Of a DNA stretch of 64,000 nucleotides, positions 48,546-55,951 are shown piece by piece; the stretch's first letter is position 1; the number at the start of each line of letters is the position of its first letter. The position numbers and the translations under genes were made by a program. The stretch spans positions 310,001 through 374,000 of the forward strand of contig NZ_JYLO01000006.1 of NCBI RefSeq assembly GCF_001439845.1, read 5' to 3'. The notes under the pieces are model-generated. The model saw nothing but the letters and a program-made list of their open reading frames with translations, was not told the origin of the DNA and did not search any database. The DNA comes from Pseudomonas lactis. Its GTDB lineage: Bacteria > Pseudomonadota > Gammaproteobacteria > Pseudomonadales > Pseudomonadaceae.

Positions 48546-49993
48546 TGGATGCGCAAACATTGGAAGTGACCGCCCGTGCATCTTGCACCGCACGGTCGGA
48601 CCACCCAGGCTTTGATCATGACGGCGAGCAATGCCGCCACGAACACAGCCACATTCTCGATTCGAAAACCCACGGTTCAGGCTATGCCGGCCCGCAGAGC
48701 CGCAAGATTTTCTGCAGTCATTGTCGCCTGCAACGTTGGCTGGACGTGGAAGCGGCGCTGGCGATGGCCCAGGCCGATGTCAACATCATCCCGCGCGAGG
48801 CGGCCCTGGAGATCGAAAAGGCCGCGTTGCTGTCGGGCATCAATGTGCGCCAACTGGCCGAGGGCGTGGCAGCCACTGGGCATTCGCTGATGCCATTGCT
48901 CAGCGCCCTGCAAAAAAACTGCAGCCCCAGTGCCCGTGAGTACGTGCATTACGGCGCTACCACCCAAGACATCCAGGACACCGCCCAGTCCCTGGAAATG
49001 CGCGATGTGCTTGATGCAATGGACCAGGCCCTGGAGACCTTGCTGGGCAAGTTGTCGACCCTGGCCGATGCGCACCGTGACTCGCTGATGGTCGCCAGGA
49101 CCCACTCGATTCCCGCCTTGCCGACCACCTTCGGGCTGAAGGTCGCCGGCTGGATCGATGAGCTGTTGCGCCACCGTCAGCGCCTGGCCGAGGCGCGCCA
49201 GCGGGTGCTGGTGGTGCAGTTGTTCGGCGGGGTCGGCACCATGGCGGCGTTCGGCCCGGATGCCATGCCGATGCTAGAGCGTTTTGCCCAGCGCTTGTCG
49301 CTGCAAGTCCCCCTCACGGGCTGGCATGTGTCCCGTGACCGCGTTGCCGAGTTCGTCAGCACCCTGGCCATGGTCACCGCCTCGTTGGCCCGCGTTGCCG
49401 ATGAAATCCGTACGCTCAATCGCTGGGAAATCGCTGAAGTGGAAGTGGGCTGGAGCGACCAACAGATCGGCAGCAGCACCATGCCGCACAAACGCAACCC
49501 CGAAGGTTGCGAGCAGGTGGTGGTGTTGGCGCGGCTGGCCAAGGCCCAGGTCATGCTCGCGCTGGACGCGATGATTCTTGAGCATGAGCGTGATTACCGC
49601 GGCACGCGGTTGGAGTGGTGCGCGGTCGCGGACGTTTCCCACTATGCGCTGATGGCGCTCTCGATTCTGACCGAGACCATCGACGGGCTCACCGTGAATG
49701 TGCAGAAGATGGAATGCACCGCCCAGGCCTATGGCGATGCCATCTGCACCGAAGCGGTGGTGTTCGAAATGGCGCGCAAGCTGGGCAAGAGCAGCGCTTA
49801 CCAGATCATCTTCGAAGTGTCCCAGGCCAGCCAGCGCAATCACGTGTCGATCCGCGAGGCAATCGAGGCCGATGCGCGGGTGCTTGCGGTCATGAATGAC
49901 GGCGCCCTGGCCCGGCTGTTCGAACCCCGGACGCACCTGGGCATGTCCGAACGCATTGTTGACAACGTGCTGGCCAAGCTCGCCGGCCACTGA
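48545..49993 (+). CDS. flcB: Fumarase/aspartase-superfamily lyase with His/Cys-rich N-terminus, fluopsin C biosynthesis
   Basis: 482-residue superfamily lyase with GSSTMPHKRNPE signature, HYGATTQDIQDT and ARTHSIPALP. The core begins near residue 47 (YAGPQSRKIF). Before it lies an extension with C14, H20, H25, C30, H32, H34, H36 and H43, and the core start adds C57-S-H-C60. ATG 48545 overlaps the upstream stop (TGATG) and follows GGAGGG. An alternative is a start at 48618 in another frame plus a frameshift, which would remove the rich segment. Likely the partner lyase of the flc pathway. Confidence 0.82.
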   Translation: MDAQTLEVTARASCTARSDHPGFDHDGEQCRHEHSHILDSKTHGSGYAGPQSRKIFCSHCRLQRWLDVEAALAMAQADVNIIPREAALEIEKAALLSGINVRQLAEGVAATGHSLMPLLSALQKNCSPSAREYVHYGATTQDIQDTAQSLEMRDVLDAMDQALETLLGKLSTLADAHRDSLMVARTHSIPALPTTFGLKVAGWIDELLRHRQRLAEARQRVLVVQLFGGVGTMAAFGPDAMPMLERFAQRLSLQVPLTGWHVSRDRVAEFVSTLAMVTASLARVADEIRTLNRWEIAEVEVGWSDQQIGSSTMPHKRNPEGCEQVVVLARLAKAQVMLALDAMILEHERDYRGTRLEWCAVADVSHYALMALSILTETIDGLTVNVQKMECTAQAYGDAICTEAVVFEMARKLGKSSAYQIIFEVSQASQRNHVSIREAIEADARVLAVMNDGALARLFEPRTHLGMSERIVDNVLAKLAGH

Positions 49994-50038
49994 TCATTGA
50001 TCTCTGAACAGACTTGCAAATTCATCAAGGAGCGACAG

Positions 50039-51112
50039 ATGTCCAACGTTATGGAAGTTGATAAAGCCAAGGTCCAGCAATTTTCGGCGCGCATCATGGA
50101 GGATTACGGCAACACGCTGCGCGGCGCCATGCTCTACATTGGCGACCAGCTCGGCTTGTTCAAGGCATTGGCTGACGGCCAGGCGGTGACCCTGGAAGAG
50201 TTAGCGCACAAGACCGGCTACAACGCACGTTACTTGCGCGAATGGCTGGGCAGCATGGCCACTGGCAATTACGTGACCTACGACGCGCAAACCCGCCGCT
50301 ACCAGATGCCGGCTGAATTTGTGCCAGTGCTGGCCGATGAAGACTCGCCGTATTTCGCCGGTGGCATTATCCAGCTGAGCGTGCCGTTCGTGAGCATGGC
50401 GCCCAAGGTCATTGAAGCCTTCCGCCACGGCGGGGGTTGCGCCGAAGAGGCGTTCCCGCTGGAAACCTGGAAAGGCATGGAGCGCATGACCATGCCCTGG
50501 TACAAGCACTACCTGGTCCAGCACTGGATCCCGTCCCTGGACGGCGTCGAAGAGAAGCTCAAGACCGGCGGCAGTGTGCTGGATTTCGGCTGTGGCGCGG
50601 GCTTGGCGGCGATCACCATGGCCAAGGCCTACCCCGAGGCGCGCATTGTCGGCTGCGACTTCCACCTGCCTTCCATCGAGTTGGCGCGGGCCAACGCCGA
50701 GGCGGCTGGTGTGGGTGACCGGGTGCAATTCGAGGTGAACGACTCCGATGCCTTGCGCGGTCAGCAATTCGACTTCGTGACCACCTTTGTGGTGATCCAC
50801 GATGCCACCGACCCTCAACAGATGCTCAAGGATTTGCGCGCCGCCACGGCCGAAGACGGTACCTACCTGATGGTGGAACTCAACCTGTCCGAAGAGCTGC
50901 ACGAAAACATGAACCTGTTCGGGCGTGTCATGTACCCGCAGAGCACCCTCTATTGCATGACCTGTTCGCTGTCCCATGGCGGCGCCGGGCTGGGGGCGTT
51001 CATGGGCGAGAAGCGTGCCCGTCAGATGGCGCAAGCCGCCGGGTTCAGCCGCTTCCGTAAAGTGCCCTCGGAGTGGCCGCCAATGCCGGCGCTGTTCGAA
51101 CTCAAGCCTTGA
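50039..51112 (+). CDS. flcA: SAM-dependent methyltransferase, fluopsin C biosynthesis
   Basis: 357-residue class I methyltransferase. It has an N-terminal winged-helix/dimerisation region (about 15-95, GDQLGLFKALADG, YNARYLREWLGSM) and the SAM motif VLDFGCGAGLAAITMA near residue 180. ATG 50039 follows AAGGAGCGACAG, a strong ribosome site. Fluopsin C is a copper complex of N-methyl-N-hydroxythioformamide, so the pathway needs one methyltransferase; this supplies the methyl group. Last of the five genes. The letter is by gene order. Confidence 0.82.
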   Translation: MSNVMEVDKAKVQQFSARIMEDYGNTLRGAMLYIGDQLGLFKALADGQAVTLEELAHKTGYNARYLREWLGSMATGNYVTYDAQTRRYQMPAEFVPVLADEDSPYFAGGIIQLSVPFVSMAPKVIEAFRHGGGCAEEAFPLETWKGMERMTMPWYKHYLVQHWIPSLDGVEEKLKTGGSVLDFGCGAGLAAITMAKAYPEARIVGCDFHLPSIELARANAEAAGVGDRVQFEVNDSDALRGQQFDFVTTFVVIHDATDPQQMLKDLRAATAEDGTYLMVELNLSEELHENMNLFGRVMYPQSTLYCMTCSLSHGGAGLGAFMGEKRARQMAQAAGFSRFRKVPSEWPPMPALFELKP

Positions 51113-51222
51113 TATGAGCCATCCGGCCATTGCGTTGCGCATTAAGGCAATTTAATGGCCCCTTTGTAACAAAATCCTCGCCAAAATCACTTTTATTTTC
51201 AGGTGGTTAGGTGAGGATGCAA

Positions 51223-51552
51223 ATGCGCTCTGTGGGAATGATGCTGATTGCCTGCTCCCTGGCCGGCGGCGCGACTGTCGCGCAGGCCAGGGAATTGCGC
51301 GAAGGTGACAAGTACATGTGCAGTTGGGGCGCAGGCACGGCCGCCAGGGCCCAGGAACTCAAGTTATCCGGCGTTTCGCTGTACGCCGCCCGGCAGAAGA
51401 TCCAGACCCTCAAGTTCAGCAAATCGTGGATGCGCATGATGGCCATGGGCATCACCGAGCAGACCTATGACAGTCGCTCACGGCTCAAGCCCGAGGCGAT
51501 TCGTCAAAGCTTTTACCAGGATTGCCTGCGCTACAAGGTGGCGCGCAAGTAA
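51223..51552 (+). CDS. Small secreted protein of unknown function
   Basis: 109 residues with a signal peptide (MRSVGMMLIACSLAGGATVAQA), then a mature helical domain of about 87 residues (RELREGDKYMCSWGAGT...YQDCLRYKVARK) with two Cys that may form a disulfide. ATG 51223 is spaced 6 bases from GTGAGG. No family recognised. It has its own upstream gap (51113-51222) and need not belong to the flc operon. Confidence 0.7.
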   Translation: MRSVGMMLIACSLAGGATVAQARELREGDKYMCSWGAGTAARAQELKLSGVSLYAARQKIQTLKFSKSWMRMMAMGITEQTYDSRSRLKPEAIRQSFYQDCLRYKVARK

Positions 51553-51648
51553 TCGTAGCCCCGCACCAGCCGTGGGGCCTTTACAAATCCACGACAAACC
51601 CTGTGTGAGTATTTGCATACAATTGCGCACTTCTTCATGGAGGCCGAT

Positions 51649-52095
51649 ATGCAAGTGCTGATTCGAACGGCGACACCCGATGACGTCGACACGCTGTGCG
51701 CGATTCGCACCGCGGTGGTGCAAAACCACCTGAGCCTTGAACAGATGGCTGACCTGGGGATTACCCCACAGGTATTGAGCGACACGTTGCGCGCAGCCCC
51801 TTGCGGCTGGATCGCGGAAGTGGACGGCCAGGCGGCGGGGTTTTCCATGGTCGATCTGGATGAAGGCGAAGTATTCGCGATGTTCGTGCTGCCATCGCAC
51901 GAGAAGCTTGGCCTGGGTCGCCAACTGATGGCAGTGGCCGAGGCGGCCCTGTTTGCGCGCCACGACACGCTGTACCTGGTGACTGATGGGCGGGATGAAA
52001 TCCGGGCCAACGGGTTCTATCAGCGCCTGGGCTGGTCCGTCGTGGGCCCGGTCGATGGTGATGACGTTCGTTATGAAAAGAGCAGGGCGCCATAA
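51649..52095 (+). CDS. GNAT family N-acetyltransferase
   Basis: 148-residue GNAT protein. It begins LIRTATPDDVDTLCAIR, has the beta-4 strand EVFAMFVLPSHEKLGLGRQLM (acetyl-CoA loop), and ends YQRLGWSVVG. ATG 51649 follows ATGGAGGCCGAT. Substrate unknown. Confidence 0.85.
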   Translation: MQVLIRTATPDDVDTLCAIRTAVVQNHLSLEQMADLGITPQVLSDTLRAAPCGWIAEVDGQAAGFSMVDLDEGEVFAMFVLPSHEKLGLGRQLMAVAEAALFARHDTLYLVTDGRDEIRANGFYQRLGWSVVGPVDGDDVRYEKSRAP

Positions 52096-52099
52096 GGCC

Positions 52100-52360
52100 A
52101 TGAATGCCCCAGAGCCTCCATCGTCCAACGGCTTGCGCTACCTCGCGGTGGGTGTGCTGGGCATCGCCGTGCTGCTGGGGTTCTATTTCATTCAACTCAA
52201 CGCCAAGGTCGACCGCCAGCGCGAAGAGGCGGCTGAACGCCTGACGCTGTGTCGTCATCTGGAGGCCGTGGTGGGCGCCACTGCTTCCAGTCGTGAGGCC
52301 CTTCAAGAAACATGCAAGCAGTTAAGTGAACAGTTACTTGAAAGCGCTACGCCCGATTAA
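52100..52360 (+). CDS. Small single-span membrane protein
   Basis: 86 residues with one N-terminal span (YLAVGVLGIAVLLGFYFIQL) followed by a charged helical tail (NAKVDRQREEAAERL; two Cys). It starts 4 bp after the acetyltransferase stop, suggesting co-transcription. No family recognised. Confidence 0.65.
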   Translation: MNAPEPPSSNGLRYLAVGVLGIAVLLGFYFIQLNAKVDRQREEAAERLTLCRHLEAVVGATASSREALQETCKQLSEQLLESATPD

Positions 52361-52497
52361 TAACCATTTTTTATACAGGGGCTTACTGTCGTTACTTGCA
52401 CCAAAAAGTAGCACGACTACTGCTTTCCACCTTAAAAAACATGTGGTTATTGAATGACTTACGAGGCTTTCAATCCGACGAAAGGATTAAAATAATC

Positions 52498-52526
52498 TTG
52501 TTACATGTTTTTACAATCGCTACTAT
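52498..52526 (+). promoter_or_regulatory. Sigma-70-like promoter for a small RNA
   Basis: TTGTTA (52498-52503) and TACTAT (52521-52526) have a 17-bp spacer and sit about 70 bp before a strong intrinsic terminator, with no convincing gene between. The predicted start is near 52532. Confidence 0.5.
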
Positions 52527-52531
52527 AGCCG

Positions 52532-52600
52532 GGCGTTCACCTCCCACGGTTTATGCATTTTTAAATCCCAAGTTTCCATCAGCTACTTGGGATTTTTTTT
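52532..52600 (+). ncRNA. Candidate sRNA of about 70 nt
   Basis: The segment begins GGCGTTCACCTCCCACGG and ends in a textbook terminator. The CACCTCCCAC stretch is complementary to a Shine-Dalgarno core, as in many base-pairing regulators. I do not recognise it as a named Pseudomonas sRNA. It lies in a 400-bp gap (52361-52760) with no other supported gene. Confidence 0.5.
52563..52600 (+). terminator. Rho-independent terminator
   Basis: AAATCCCAAG (52563-52572) pairs perfectly with CTTGGGATTT (52586-52595) around a 13-base loop and runs into eight T residues. Strongest intrinsic terminator I saw in the window. Confidence 0.9.
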
Positions 52601-52760
52601 GCCCGCGATTTAATCTCGGTCTGTCGTTCATGGCGGGTGACGCCCTACAAAGTGAGGGCTGGCTAACACTTTTGCGTTAATTGTCCGGCGGCCGGCAAAA
52701 CCTTATCTATGCTGCTTGCATCACCTCAATCGGGTAGAACCCAGGGACGGGGGGCTGATC

Positions 52761-53045
52761 ATGATTTCCATCACCGAATTCAACCGCATCATGGCCTCAG
52801 GCTTCCTGCCGCTGGCGTGTGAGTGCTGCCTTAACAGCGACGGCTCGCTGCGCATCAGCGTGTTCGAGCCTGCGTCCGGTCGTGTCGACTTGCTGTTGAC
52901 CCGTGTATCGCCCGAGGGCCTGGACAGCATCCGTGCCATCTCCAACCTGATTGGTGAGTTGCGTACCGAGATAAAGGCCGGGCGCCGTGGGTTTGCTGCG
53001 GTGGGTTCTGTCCAGGGCGTCAGAGGCGCCGCAGGAAGGATTTGA
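52761..53045 (+). CDS. DUF1652 family protein
   Basis: 94 residues with the Pseudomonas DUF1652 pattern: MISITEFNRIMASGFLPL, then FEPASGRVDLLLTRVS and RAISNLIGELRTEIKA. ATG 52761 is the conserved start. Function unknown. Its 3' end overlaps the convergent Nudix gene by 26 bp. Confidence 0.82.
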   Translation: MISITEFNRIMASGFLPLACECCLNSDGSLRISVFEPASGRVDLLLTRVSPEGLDSIRAISNLIGELRTEIKAGRRGFAAVGSVQGVRGAAGRI

Positions 53046-53382
53046 CGATGTGGCGCGTGGCGTCTGTGGTGTCCAGCTCATCCAGGGCGTTGTAGGCATA
53101 CCACTGGCAATCGACAATCTCGTTGCACGGCCGTGCCTCGTCGATATTGACTACCGATGCCTCAAACACGTGGTGGACGGTGTCGCGGGCCTTGAGCTCC
53201 TGCAGGTACAGCAAGCCGTCCACGTTTAACCCGGTTTCTTCTTCCAGCTCGCGTTCCGCCGCGCCTACCGGGCGCTCGTCTGCTTCCACTTTCCCGCCGG
53301 GCAATGCCCATTTTGATCTGGCCTTGCGCACGAAGAGAATATGCCCCTCATGTTCGCAAATGACGGTTGCCCTAATTTTCAT
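53020..53382 (-). CDS. Nudix hydrolase
   Basis: 120-residue Nudix protein with the complete box G-x5-E-x7-RELEEETGL (GGKVEADERP onward, about residues 29-51). Such enzymes hydrolyse nucleoside diphosphates linked to another group; the substrate is not predictable. It begins MKIRATVICEHEGHILFVRK, and the Nudix fold makes up the whole protein. Convergent overlap with the DUF1652 gene. Confidence 0.9.
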   Translation of the reverse strand: MKIRATVICEHEGHILFVRKARSKWALPGGKVEADERPVGAAERELEEETGLNVDGLLYLQELKARDTVHHVFEASVVNIDEARPCNEIVDCQWYAYNALDELDTTDATRHIVKSFLRRL

Positions 53383-53508
53383 CGAATGTGCTCCCGCGCC
53401 GAACGAATGTCATAAAAGTGTAATGCAATTGTCATGCTAAGTGGTTATGGCGCGCCAGGGCCGGTATGTGGATACTGCCCGATTGACGAATACGACCGAG
53501 GACATTAG

Positions 53509-54486
53509 ATGAAGACCATACGCTGGGGCATGATCGGCTGTGGCAGTGTCACTGAGTTAAAGAGTGGACCGGCTTTCTATAAAGCGCCAGGTTCGGCCTT
53601 GGTCGCCGTGATGGGGCGGCGTGCCGAGGCGGTGCGCGATTATGCGGCGCGCCATGGCATTGCCCGCAGCTATACCGACGCCCAGGCCTTGATCAACGAC
53701 CCCGAGGTGGAGGCGGTCTACATCGCCACTCCACCCGACAGCCATCTTGAATACGCCTTGAGGGTGGCGGCGGCGGGCAAGCATTGCTGCGTCGAAAAGC
53801 CGATGTCGCTGAATGCTGAACAGAGCGCGTTGATGCAGCGCACATTTGAGCGCGCCGGGCTGCACCTGTTTGTTTCTTATTACCGGCGTTCATTGCCACG
53901 CTTCCAGCAAGTGCGCACCTGGCTGCAGGAAGGCCGTATCGGTGAGCTGCGCCATCTGAGCTGGACTTTGTGCAAACCCGCTGCCGTAACAGACACCGAC
54001 GCCACCAATTGGCGCACCGACCCGGCCATTGCCGGTGGCGGCTACTTTGCCGACCTGGCCAGCCATGGGTTTGACCTGTTCCAGTACCTGGCTGGCGATA
54101 TCGTTGAGGTCTCAGGCTTTTCGGCGCGACAGGCCGGACGCTATGCGGCAGAAGATGCAGTGACGGCCTGTTGGACATTCGCCAGCGGTGCGTTGGGCAT
54201 GGGCTGCTGGAACTTTGTGGCGGACCGTCGCGAAGACCGTGTCGAACTGATCGGCAGTCGCGGCCGTATTCAGTTTTCGGTGTTCGAGGACCAGCCGTTG
54301 CGTCTTGAAGGCGAGACCACCGAAGTGTTGGAAGTGCCGTGTCACACCCATATTCAATGGCACCATGTCTTGAACATGAATGCGCATATTCGTGGCGAGG
54401 CCGAGCATCCGTCGCTGGCCATCGAAGCGCTGAAGACCGATATCATCCTGGATAAGGTGCTACACCGTTACTCCCAGCATCCCTAG
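53509..54486 (+). CDS. Gfo/Idh/MocA family oxidoreductase
   Basis: 325-residue NAD(P)-dependent oxidoreductase. It has the Rossmann start RWGMIGCGSV, EKPMSLN (conserved EKP lysine) at about 105, and the C-terminal GGGYFADLASHGFDLFQYL region with the catalytic histidine. The substrate is unknown, probably a sugar, inositol or derivative. Single gene, GGACATTAG before the ATG. Confidence 0.9.
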   Translation: MKTIRWGMIGCGSVTELKSGPAFYKAPGSALVAVMGRRAEAVRDYAARHGIARSYTDAQALINDPEVEAVYIATPPDSHLEYALRVAAAGKHCCVEKPMSLNAEQSALMQRTFERAGLHLFVSYYRRSLPRFQQVRTWLQEGRIGELRHLSWTLCKPAAVTDTDATNWRTDPAIAGGGYFADLASHGFDLFQYLAGDIVEVSGFSARQAGRYAAEDAVTACWTFASGALGMGCWNFVADRREDRVELIGSRGRIQFSVFEDQPLRLEGETTEVLEVPCHTHIQWHHVLNMNAHIRGEAEHPSLAIEALKTDIILDKVLHRYSQHP

Positions 54487-54531
54487 TCGTGGCGATAGCG
54501 TAAGGCTTCACTCTTTTAAAGGAATACCGGG

Positions 54532-55161
54532 ATGAAATACTGGATGGTGTTGTGGCTGCTGATCGCCACCGCGACAACGGCGGCGCCACGCAGCCAAGGG
54601 CAGTCGGGCGAGTTTGATTTCTATGTGCTGTCGCTATCGTGGTCACCCACGTTTTGCCTGACGCACCCAGGCAATGAGCAATGCTCGGGCAAGGGCTACG
54701 GCTTTGTGCTGCACGGTTTGTGGCCGCAATACGCGCGGGGAGGGTGGCCGGCGTCCTGTACGCCGCAGACGCACTTGAGCGAGGCAGAAATGGACAAGGG
54801 CGCGGTGCTGTTTCCCACCCGTGCACTGCTCAAGCATGAGTGGGCCAAGCATGGCACCTGCAGTGGGCTGCCGCCGTTGGAGTATCTGGAGAAGACCGAT
54901 GTGGCGCTTGGTGCGGTGGTGATCCCGCAGCAACTGCAGCCGTTCAACACACCGCCGTCTTTGCAGGCCAAAGAGATCGAGGCGCTGTTTCGCGAGAGCA
55001 ACCCACGCATGGGCAACCACGGGATGGCGGTGATCTGCAAGGGCCAGGTGCTGTCGGAAGTGCGGGTGTGCCTGACCAAGGATCTGGCGTTTGCAGGTTG
55101 CCCGCGCAGTGTGAAAAGCCAATGCCGTGGAGGCGATATTCGTATTCCCACGCAGCGCTGA
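54532..55161 (+). CDS. Periplasmic/secreted ribonuclease T2
   Basis: 209-residue RNase T2 family enzyme. The signal peptide covers about residues 1-18 (MKYWMVLWLLIATATTAA), with the two active-site motifs CAS-I (LHGLWPQ) and CAS-II (EWAKHGTC), and Cys residues for disulfides. It degrades RNA to 2',3'-cyclic nucleotides, acting outside the cytoplasm. AAGGAATACCGGG precedes the start. Confidence 0.93.
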   Translation: MKYWMVLWLLIATATTAAPRSQGQSGEFDFYVLSLSWSPTFCLTHPGNEQCSGKGYGFVLHGLWPQYARGGWPASCTPQTHLSEAEMDKGAVLFPTRALLKHEWAKHGTCSGLPPLEYLEKTDVALGAVVIPQQLQPFNTPPSLQAKEIEALFRESNPRMGNHGMAVICKGQVLSEVRVCLTKDLAFAGCPRSVKSQCRGGDIRIPTQR

Positions 55162-55174
55162 GCCGCGCAGGCGC

Positions 55175-55777
55175 CTAGAACTCGCCGGAATACTTCACCG
55201 CAGCTGCCGCGCGCGAGGGGACATTCAGGCTGCGCAACAATGACGACACATGGATACGCACGGTAAACGGCGAGATATTCAGGACCTTGGCAATTTCCTT
55301 GTTGGTCTTGCCCTGGGCAATCAGGCGCAGCACTTCCTGCTGACGTGGGGTGAGGGTGTGGGTGTCGAGGGGCAGCAGGCCTGAAGGGGCGAACTTGACC
55401 AGCACTTCGCCCTCGCGGATCGCCAGCAGGGCCTGGCCGATCTCGTCCGGGGCGATGTTCTTGCCGATAAAACCGTCGGCGCCCAGGGCCATGACCTGTT
55501 CGATCAGCGCGGGGTCGTCGACCATCGACACCAGGACCAAGGTGGTGCGTTTGAGTTGCTGGCGCAGTTCGGCCAGTTGGCTGATGCAGGTCAGGCCGGG
55601 AAAGCGCAAATCGAGAATCAAGGTATCGACCTCGCCCGCTTCGCACAGCAACGCATTCACCGTGGCCAGGTCGCCGGCCTCCTGCACCACCGCGCCCGGT
55701 AGCAGGCGCTGCACGGTGCGCGTCATGCCTTCGCGAAACATGGGGTGGTCGTCGGCGATGATGATTCGGCCAGTCAT
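55175..55777 (-). CDS. LuxR-type response regulator
   Basis: 200-residue NarL/FixJ regulator. The receiver (about 1-120) has acidic residues in IIIADDHPMF and the phospho-Asp in TLILDLRFPG; the LuxR HTH (about 135-195) reads LTPRQQEVLRLIAQGKTNKE. It is divergent from a hybrid kinase at 55952, its probable partner, with a REPIN between them. Confidence 0.9.
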   Translation of the reverse strand: MTGRIIIADDHPMFREGMTRTVQRLLPGAVVQEAGDLATVNALLCEAGEVDTLILDLRFPGLTCISQLAELRQQLKRTTLVLVSMVDDPALIEQVMALGADGFIGKNIAPDEIGQALLAIREGEVLVKFAPSGLLPLDTHTLTPRQQEVLRLIAQGKTNKEIAKVLNISPFTVRIHVSSLLRSLNVPSRAAAAVKYSGEF

Positions 55778-55833
55778 TGTGTGCTCCTTCCTGGGGCAAG
55801 GTTGTATCCAGGCATGCTAATTTACCACCGGGC

Positions 55834-55935
55834 CTGTAGGAGCGAGCTTGCTCGCGAAGAACTCACAGGCGCTGCGTTCATTCAGGCAACACGCGTTATC
55901 GTTAACGTTTTTCGCGAGCAAGCTCGCTCCTACAG
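55834..55935. repeat. REPIN (TGTAGGAGCGAGCTTGCTCG type)
   Basis: Two inverted units, CTGTAGGAGCGAGCTTGCTC and its mirror, flank a short centre. This is a different REP sequence class from the others in the window. It occupies most of the divergent promoter region between the regulator and kinase genes. Confidence 0.88.
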
Positions 55936-55951
55936 ATGATAGGTCAGGGAT

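Noticed and set aside
48618..48726. Alternative start for the second flc lyase in another frame
   Set aside because: Would require a further frameshift, while ATG 48545 has a GGAGGG site and TGATG coupling with an uninterrupted frame; kept only as a caveat.
52396..52680. 94-codon frame in the gap upstream of the DUF1652 gene
   Set aside because: Runs through the promoter and the strong terminator stem, has no ribosome site and unusual composition; better explained as an sRNA locus.
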